30,450 nucleotides of DNA from CAZXEU01 sp964639665 (GTDB taxonomy: Bacteria > Bacteroidota > Rhodothermia > Rhodothermales > Bin80): assembly GCA_964639665.1 (NCBI GenBank), contig CAZXEU010000125.1:1-30450 (forward strand), in the 5' to 3' direction. A program made the position numbers and the translations under genes. The notes below the pieces were generated by a model. It saw nothing but the letters and a program-made list of their open reading frames with translations, was not told the DNA's origin and did no database searches. Shown one piece after another: positions 24,374 to 30,450 of the stretch (positions are counted from its first letter, which is position 1; each line of letters starts with the position of its first letter).

Positions 24374-27370
24374 TTATCCGTTAATGCGGGCTAGCGCCGA
24401 GTCGGGGATCGCACTGGGCCCCTCTTCAAGCAGCTTCAGGAGATCCCGCCTTTCGCCCCCGCCCAGCAAGTGGAGCAACCCTTCCGGCATGGAAGAGACC
24501 TCGGAAACTGTGCGGGACTCGATTTGCGAAGCTGGGACAACGACCTGCCCGCCGCCAGGAATCTGGATTACGACGCGCTGTGCATTTTCGCTGTAAATCG
24601 TCCCGGCAATGATCTGGCCGTCCGTCTGGGTAATCTGCGTGACTTGCCACAAGTCGGATACCACTTCCGACGGACGGGTTATGGATCTCACGAGATCGGT
24701 GCGGGAAAAGCGCTGATTGATCGTCGTCAGATCCGGGCCATATTCTATGCCAATGGGGCCGAAGGTATGACAGGTGCTGCAAAGCGCTTTTTCGTATGCC
24801 CATACTCCGGCTGCGGCATCAGCCTGCAGAATATTCGGGTTGAAGATCAAGCTCTCCTCAATCTCTGCATCGGAGATGTTGGTGGGCCCCCGAAAGCCGC
24901 CCCCGCCCTGCGAAGCCACTACTTCCGGCTTCGCTGCGTCAATCCGGCTGGAAGCATCCTCTCGGAATTCCGCGGGAATGTGAGCCAGAAAGTCATCTCC
25001 GATGTAGCCAATAGCGCCCGAAAAGCTAGCTCCCCCTTTCCATTTCTCCACGTATACCCTTTCAATCCAGGTAGCCATCTGGTCAACCGACGTCTCGTCC
25101 CAGCCGGTGTCCATGAAGCTCAAGACATCCGCGTAGAAGATCTGCTGCTCGCGGTCATTGTCCGGATTGCCCAGTTCAGCCGCAATCGCGCTTACGGCAC
25201 CCGGCGTATTCAATGCTCCCGTGGTCCGTGCAATCTCACGGCTCAGGTTCTTGTCCGCCGTGGGGAAGCGCTCCAGCAGCAACTTGCCAATCTCCTCATA
25301 GGCAAACACCTGGTCACCGCCAAATCTGCCACCGCCGCCCCGCGGCGCATCAGGATCTCTCTTCTCCTGAAAAATGCCCGCGATGCTGCTGTCCGCCCGA
25401 AAATCGGTTACGCCGTAGCTCTCGAGAATGGTGCGCTGAATAACACGAACCAAGTCGAGCAATTCAGAGTCCAGCGGGTTATTCCGCAGCAGTTCCAGTT
25501 CTCGGTTGACAAATCGGGTGATATCCCAGATGTCTGGACTGGTAATATTCTGCAAGTATGCCATCAAGGCTTCCGGCGCCTCGGGGTATGAATCCAGCTT
25601 CAGCGCCGCCTCCTTCCAATGGTTGGGGTTGATCTGACGCAGAAGGTTACGACCCGCGTAGCGCACAAATCGGTCCGGACTTGCCAGCAGCGGAAACACA
25701 TCCTCAACCGCCGACACCGGCGCATTGACGGCCGGATGAAGACCCGTTCGAAGCAAGGCTTCGGCAGCCCGGCGCTGCACAAAGGCATCCTGATCGCCCA
25801 GAAGAGCGGCGAGCGTCTGACGAGCGTCCCCGGCAGCCCTGCCGGCTTTCATACCGAGGTAGTATGCTACGGTCGCCCTGACCTCCCACGAACCATCGCT
25901 CGCCAGCGGGATCAACGTATTGGCATCGAGACCCGGTCCAAATACTTGAAGCAATTCCAGGGCTCGTACACGCCGCGCCGGCGACGCCTCCGGATCACGC
26001 GCCACGGCTGTCAGTCCTTGCTGCCAGGCCGCATCGCCGATCTCCTGTCTGGTCTCCCGCGCCATCTGTCGGCTATAAGATGACCGGGGTTGCATCATCG
26101 TCAGCACCCGGTCCAGCGGCGTCGTCGCCTCAGGCTGCCCCATGGCGTCGGCGCCGCTATATACTACTCGGTACAGGCCGCCGTCGGTGCTTCGGCCACC
26201 CAGGGCGAAGTACAGGTTGCCGTCGGGCCCCACTTCGAGGTCCGTTACATTGAGCGGCGTGGCAAAAATGAAATTGCTGCTCTCCTGTGTGTAGGTGGCT
26301 CCGTTCTTGGTCAGTTTCCCCATGAGCACGCGCCCGCGCGACCAGTCAGCCTGGAGGACAGCGTCCCAGTATTCAGCCGGGTAGTTGTACGTCTGCAGGA
26401 CCGCCATGCCGGTAGGCGATCCCCTGCCCGTTTCTTCCATAGGGGGAAGATCATCGAAATAGTAGGCCGGATGCTTCGCCGTGTTTTCGCGGTAGCCGTA
26501 GTCACCGCCCGGTACCACGTGCACCGATCGTGTTTCCCGGTACCATGGCAGATCGCGGTCCCATTCCATATCCGAATCGAACGTGAACATCTCACCCATG
26601 AGGTTGAACACGCCGTCGTACTGGTTTCTGAAGCCATTGGAGAACAGCTCCCAGTCTTCACTCGGCGCCGCGCCCGATCCGAAGCCGCCTGGCCCAAAGC
26701 CGCCTCTTCCCTGACCTCCGCGACCTTCAGCAGGGAGAGCATGAACGGCCAGGTCCTTGCGCAAGAATATCCCGCCGGGTCCACCGGCGAAGCGGGAGCC
26801 GAAACCGCGCGGATCTTCTCGCTCCAGTATGGCAGCCTGCGCGTAGCTGCGCACGGGTGAAAGCGGCGCTGGATCCGGGTAGATGTTGGAGAAATTCCCG
26901 TGCGTCCAGTACACAAATCCGTCTGGTCCGAAAAACGGATCATGCGGGCCGTGGTCCGACACACGGCCCGTCGCCAATTCCACCAGTATGACTTCGTCGC
27001 CCAGTCCGTCGCCGTCGGCATCCGGCACCCGGTAGAGCCCAACGCCCTGCGGACCGCTGCCTACAACAAGGAGGTCGGGACCGTCGAACAGTATGCCCTG
27101 GTCTGTGATGAGCTGCTCCACTTCATACTCCCCATCGTTGTCCTCATCAATGAAGCGAACGATGTAGTCGAATTCCTTCGCCACTACCAGATGACCATCA
27201 CTGTCGAATGTGAGGGCAACGGGTCCGCCCGAGCGCTCATCATCAAGGAGCTGCTCCACCGTGAAACCCGGCGGAACTTCAAACTCCACGTCGTGCTGAT
27301 ACGACACCCAGGTAATTCCGACAAAGCCAGCGCAGACTAGCAGCGCCGCAATGATTGCAAGGTTTTTCAT
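24374..27370 (-). CDS. Propeller/HEAT/cytochrome c membrane-bound dehydrogenase-like protein, paralogue 3 with Gly-rich insertions
   Basis: At 998 residues this is the longest of the four copies. The frame runs to a TTG at 27388, but the ATG at 27370 has GGAGT upstream and starts a proper anchor (MKNLAIIAALLVCAGFVGI). The propeller keeps the DADGDGLGD loop, the Asp-His-Gly-Pro-His segment and the Gly-Phe-Arg-Asn motif. The heme site CSTCH begins at about residue 864, with Ser-Ser-Met-Pro near 961. Two Gly/Arg-rich insertions absent from the others account for the extra length: one in the propeller (GRGGQGRGGFGPGG, coding around 26660-26735) and one in the middle region (PRGGGGRFGG, around 25325-25350). 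It is the first gene of the right-hand pair, with a 1-kb spacer upstream. Function as for the other copies, inferred. Confidence 0.9.
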   Translation of the reverse strand: MKNLAIIAALLVCAGFVGITWVSYQHDVEFEVPPGFTVEQLLDDERSGGPVALTFDSDGHLVVAKEFDYIVRFIDEDNDGEYEVEQLITDQGILFDGPDLLVVGSGPQGVGLYRVPDADGDGLGDEVILVELATGRVSDHGPHDPFFGPDGFVYWTHGNFSNIYPDPAPLSPVRSYAQAAILEREDPRGFGSRFAGGPGGIFLRKDLAVHALPAEGRGGQGRGGFGPGGFGSGAAPSEDWELFSNGFRNQYDGVFNLMGEMFTFDSDMEWDRDLPWYRETRSVHVVPGGDYGYRENTAKHPAYYFDDLPPMEETGRGSPTGMAVLQTYNYPAEYWDAVLQADWSRGRVLMGKLTKNGATYTQESSNFIFATPLNVTDLEVGPDGNLYFALGGRSTDGGLYRVVYSGADAMGQPEATTPLDRVLTMMQPRSSYSRQMARETRQEIGDAAWQQGLTAVARDPEASPARRVRALELLQVFGPGLDANTLIPLASDGSWEVRATVAYYLGMKAGRAAGDARQTLAALLGDQDAFVQRRAAEALLRTGLHPAVNAPVSAVEDVFPLLASPDRFVRYAGRNLLRQINPNHWKEAALKLDSYPEAPEALMAYLQNITSPDIWDITRFVNRELELLRNNPLDSELLDLVRVIQRTILESYGVTDFRADSSIAGIFQEKRDPDAPRGGGGRFGGDQVFAYEEIGKLLLERFPTADKNLSREIARTTGALNTPGAVSAIAAELGNPDNDREQQIFYADVLSFMDTGWDETSVDQMATWIERVYVEKWKGGASFSGAIGYIGDDFLAHIPAEFREDASSRIDAAKPEVVASQGGGGFRGPTNISDAEIEESLIFNPNILQADAAAGVWAYEKALCSTCHTFGPIGIEYGPDLTTINQRFSRTDLVRSITRPSEVVSDLWQVTQITQTDGQIIAGTIYSENAQRVVIQIPGGGQVVVPASQIESRTVSEVSSMPEGLLHLLGGGERRDLLKLLEEGPSAIPDSALARING

Positions 27371-28381
27371 GACAATTGGACTCCGCAAGTTTCGTGTGGA
27401 CGTTTGTTTTATCGGGCTGCTCCGCGGCTAAATGACCGTTGCAGGCGAGGCCGACGCAAGTCGGTGCAAAGCACTTCCCCTACGACATTACCCCGTCTCG
27501 CCGGCATCGAGGCATTGGCAGGCCTGCTCCATTTGCTGCCGGCAAAGCCTGCGGGCGGCTGCTCCGAAATGGGTAACAATATTCGCCGGAAGCAATGCCT
27601 AGTACGGACAGCATGCACCGGCGCGTCGTTGGTCCGAGCTTGGCGGCATCCACGAAATCGGCGAGAAACAAGCACGGCCGTCTCGACGCGGCTCAGGGAA
27701 ACACTGTCCTTGGTGGCCAATGGCGGGAGCGCGAACGGGGAATGTCTCGCGCGCAGAATTAGCTTGCGCGCTTTCGGATGGCAGGATTCTGGTCCGAGAG
27801 TGCTTCCATTCTCGCCGGCAAGTGGCATTCCGAGTCCGCAGAAATCACTGCTGAAAGGCTGGATCCGAACAACCAGCGAAGTCCGAGCCCCTTCTCCGAC
27901 GGCAAATGCACCGCTCGAATTTGAACAGGCTATTCGCCCATTTTGCGCGCGATCCTGACCGGATGCACGCACCAGCGGCTTGCGATATGCTCGCGGAAGC
28001 AGAAGGCCCTCTTGCAACAGGCGGGCCATTGGCCCCACCTTGTGCCGAGCACCGGCTACGCCAAGTCGACGCCAAGTGGTCCGCTGCCCGCAATGATCCG
28101 GCCCGTACCTGGACAAATGCACGGCCTGAGTTGAGGCTTGGCGCATCCGACAAGCACACGCCAAGCTCCCTCGAGCCCCGCTCATTCGTGGCTTCGCGAG
28201 AATCGCGCGTGTATCGGACGCTCCAAGATTGAGAGTCATGGCGGCCAACTGCTTGTGCCCTTCAGGCAGCCTTCGCTGCACTAAGGCTCGGCCAGTGCAT
28301 TGAGATTCTTTACATCAAAGCTTTCTTGCTCTCTATGTCCACAAGGCTACCCATACTTCCTGTGCACGGGGAACGTGATCG
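27371..28381. other. 1-kb spacer upstream of the right-hand heme-protein pair
   Basis: Long open frames exist on both strands, but their products are rich in Arg, Ser, Cys and Pro, resemble nothing, and lack ribosome sites. I read the region as non-coding. A hairpin GCGCGCA/TGCGCGC with a 9-base loop lies at 27749-27771, and a palindrome GCAGGCCTGC at 27518-27527. The promoter for the heme-protein pair should lie near 27371-27480; no clear boxes are seen. Confidence 0.5.
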
Positions 28382-30450
28382 TTAACGAAGGAATGTGTAG
28401 TTGAACTTGATCAGGAAAACGTTGCTCGGAATAATGTCCAAGGCGTCGGAAATCTGCCTGCCAGCCGGCGTGTTGTATGGAGAGGCACCCCAGGGCGCCA
28501 GCGGATTCAGCTCGTCCCGCACCCGGCGCCCCTGCGTCCAGACGAGGAAGAGCACCGAGCCTGGCCTGTACTCCCAGCGGAGGACCGTATTGGCCTGCAG
28601 GCTGCTGAACGAAAAGTCGTCGCGCTTTGGGAACGGCTCAAAAGGCAGCATGGTGTCTCGGTCCCGCAGGATTTGAAACTGGTCGTACCGGCCACGGGCA
28701 AGGAAAAGCTGTCCGTAGAATTGAAGGGAAAGCCTGGGTGTGAATGTTACCGTGCTGCGCAGCGTAAAATCCACCGAACGCGTATCCCTGGCTCCGAACA
28801 CCGGCACGAAGTAGCGGCCCTCCGCATCAAATGGCTCGGCCTCCGCCAGTATGTCTCCGAGAAGACCTTGGTCATCGAACAGAATGTAGTCGTCCGGGCC
28901 AAGTTCGTCGGGCGGGCTATTGTCGGAGCCGACCATCCAGCCGGCATCGCTGCGCACGAATGGTTCGTTGGAGGACCATGCGACCACGTCGTCCTCCCAT
29001 TCAGCCTGTATGTCGCCGAATAGCGACAAGCGAGCGCCGACGTTCCAGTTCGCCCGTACCTCCAGCTCGTATTCTCTGCCACCATCCTCCTGAAACGTCA
29101 CACCCAACTCTGGCCCAATTTGCCACGGTCGGCGCTCGTCCGTCCCAAACTCGGCGCCAACCTGGACCTCACCCGGCAGAGCACGCGGCCATAGTCCCCT
29201 GGTCTCGAACAGGTCGTATCCGCCGAGAAAGTTGTCCACTGAAAAGTCCAAGCCCAAGTCCTGAAATCTGCGCGTGGTCCATCGCGAGAACAGGCGCACA
29301 TCCGTTCCCAGATTGAGACCGTCGACATAGGACCACTGCTGTCCGCTGTTAAGGCCTATGAAGCCCCGGATGAATGGCCCAAAGGGCCGGCTGCCGTTTA
29401 CCTCGTGATCAATACCGCCGCCGAGACTGATGTAATTGTTTCGACGCATTTGCCCGACATCGTTCGGATTATACTGGTCGTCGAAAAAACTGGCGGTGGC
29501 GTCGTAACGGAATGACCCCTGCCGCTTGGCTCCGCGGAGAGAGGCTGCGACTCCCGTTTCTTGCGGCATCTCCGCATCCATATCACTTCGATGGGTGAAG
29601 CTGGCAAATCCCCCGAGGCTGTAGGCATTGCCCAGAAAGCGGAGATCCCAGTCCGCGCCACCTACCAGGCTGCGCAGACCGCCATCAGCCTCGGGACCGT
29701 CAAAGCCCGTGAGGATGCCCCCGACCGAGGAGAAAGAATTTATCTGCTGGCTTGCACGCGCCACGCCGTAGTACCGGGCCGGGCTGAAATCCGCACCTGT
29801 AGTGGTACCCAAAACGCCAAACGAAAGTCCACGGGCCGTTCTGCCCGAAAGCTTGGCGGCTCCGATGATAGGCGCCTGCGCACCCATTCGGCGCGTATAG
29901 AGCAGGTTCCCCCCTCCGCCCGGGCCGCCGCCAAGACGGAAGTTAAAGAACTGCGTTCCTTCGACAAAGAATGGGCGCTGTTCGCGGAAAAAAGTCTCGA
30001 ACGCCGTCAGGTTTAGCTCGGCAGGATCAGCGTCGACCTGCCCGAAATCAGGGTTGATTGTGGCATCAAGAGTGACGCTGGAGGTAAGCCCAATCTTGAG
30101 ATCGCCGCCGACATCGAAATCACCGCTGCGGAGGAGATTCCCGGGCTCATCGGGATCCTCCTCGGTCTGGAGGCGGGAGACCGTATACGGCTGCACCTGT
30201 ACGTTGCGCCGTGGCGAGATGCCACGCAGCCCTTCCAGCAACCCATAGTTGGCAACCTGATTAAAGCGATCGGCGCGACGCACTAGCGGCCATTGCGCTT
30301 GCTCCCCCCGCCTGGGCATCCGGCGCTCGAAGTGAATACCCCAGGTCTGGTTGCTGCCTTCTGCAAAACGAAGCATGCTGTAGGGAATGCGCATTTCCAC
30401 AGCCCAGCCTTCTTCGTTAACTTGGGCGCTCGAGGCCCAGACCGCATCCC
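28382..30450 (-). CDS. DUF5916-type outer-membrane beta-barrel protein, N-terminus beyond the window
   Basis: The frame is open to the window edge, so the start is missing. At least 689 residues are present. At the edge comes the end of a carbohydrate-binding-family-9-like domain, with the typical GWAVEMRIPYSMLRF stretch. The DUF5916 region follows: RRGEQAQWPL, GLLEGLRGISP, then NPDFGQVDADPAELNLTAFE and FFREQRPFFVEGTQFF, a very characteristic block. The remainder is alternating aromatic and polar beta strands ending in FLIKFNYTFLR, a typical outer-membrane barrel end. Members are common in FCB bacteria; their role is not well defined but may concern binding or passage of glycans or other ligands. 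The stop lies 1 kb before the heme-protein pair, so it is a separate unit. Confidence 0.88.
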   Translation of the reverse strand, partial: DAVWASSAQVNEEGWAVEMRIPYSMLRFAEGSNQTWGIHFERRMPRRGEQAQWPLVRRADRFNQVANYGLLEGLRGISPRRNVQVQPYTVSRLQTEEDPDEPGNLLRSGDFDVGGDLKIGLTSSVTLDATINPDFGQVDADPAELNLTAFETFFREQRPFFVEGTQFFNFRLGGGPGGGGNLLYTRRMGAQAPIIGAAKLSGRTARGLSFGVLGTTTGADFSPARYYGVARASQQINSFSSVGGILTGFDGPEADGGLRSLVGGADWDLRFLGNAYSLGGFASFTHRSDMDAEMPQETGVAASLRGAKRQGSFRYDATASFFDDQYNPNDVGQMRRNNYISLGGGIDHEVNGSRPFGPFIRGFIGLNSGQQWSYVDGLNLGTDVRLFSRWTTRRFQDLGLDFSVDNFLGGYDLFETRGLWPRALPGEVQVGAEFGTDERRPWQIGPELGVTFQEDGGREYELEVRANWNVGARLSLFGDIQAEWEDDVVAWSSNEPFVRSDAGWMVGSDNSPPDELGPDDYILFDDQGLLGDILAEAEPFDAEGRYFVPVFGARDTRSVDFTLRSTVTFTPRLSLQFYGQLFLARGRYDQFQILRDRDTMLPFEPFPKRDDFSFSSLQANTVLRWEYRPGSVLFLVWTQGRRVRDELNPLAPWGASPYNTPAGRQISDALDIIPSNVFLIKFNYTFLR

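Noticed and set aside
27409..28281. Minus-strand open frame of 290 codons as a gene
   Set aside because: The product is rich in Arg, Ser, Cys and Gly with no motif or signal, no ribosome site is seen, and an unrelated long frame overlaps on the other strand. I read it as chance openness.
1..30450. CRISPR array, prophage, transposase or integron
   Set aside because: No regularly spaced direct repeats, no integrase or transposase motifs, and no phage structural genes were found on either strand.

Overview
The window looks like a chromosomal segment of a moderately high-GC, Gram-negative bacterium of the FCB assemblage. Gemmatimonadota or Rhodothermota-like is my best guess, from gene content only. 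The pointers are an outer-membrane DUF5916 barrel protein, a SusC-type TonB plug, lipid-anchored and membrane-anchored secreted proteins, DUF1080, and large beta-propeller/HEAT/cytochrome c proteins of the Pirellula/Verrucomicrobium type. There is no rRNA, convincing tRNA, CRISPR array, transposase, integrase or phage gene.

Layout. Nearly everything is on the minus strand. From right to left in the direction of transcription: (1) a DUF5916 protein running off the right edge (28382-30450); (2) a tandem pair of large heme proteins (24374-27370 and 21459-24353), 20 bp apart; (3) the only plus-strand unit, an ABC-2 exporter of ATPase plus permease (18357-20906), the permease carrying an unusual extra membrane helix and a C-terminal domain; (4) a membrane-anchored DUF1080 protein (16308-17081); (5) an overlapping VTT/DedA-like membrane protein and YVTN beta-propeller pair (14193-15855); (6) a small lipoprotein that is only a SusC-type plug domain (12998-13519); (7) a metabolic run: FAD oxidase, Fe-S protein, DTE-like sugar epimerase/isomerase, Tm-1-like protein and creatininase-family amidohydrolase (6284-12306); (8) a second tandem pair of large heme proteins (3057-5939 and 9-2891), separated by a clear intrinsic terminator.

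How the genes may work together. The four large heme proteins are paralogues with one architecture: signal anchor, sugar-dehydrogenase-like propeller with a calcium-type Asp/Gly loop, HEAT repeats, and a CxxCH domain ending with a Ser-x-Met-Pro segment. They probably oxidise small molecules in the periplasm and pass electrons to a cytochrome chain. The cytoplasmic run between the two pairs (FAD oxidase, Fe-S partner, TIM-barrel epimerase, amidohydrolase, Tm-1-like protein) reads as a catabolic pathway for an unidentified substrate. DUF1080 proteins are linked to 3-keto-glycoside cleavage and the epimerase family includes 3-keto-sugar-acting members, so a 3-keto-sugar route is a reasonable but unproven idea.

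Most unusual points: four heme-protein paralogues in two tandem pairs; an Fe-S protein that keeps both ferredoxin clusters but has lost the cysteines of its CCG domain; a free-standing plug lipoprotein; an ABC permease with a probable periplasmic domain; and a two-copy REP-like hairpin repeat in gene-free spacers. Spacers are long (0.3-1.3 kb) and otherwise show little.
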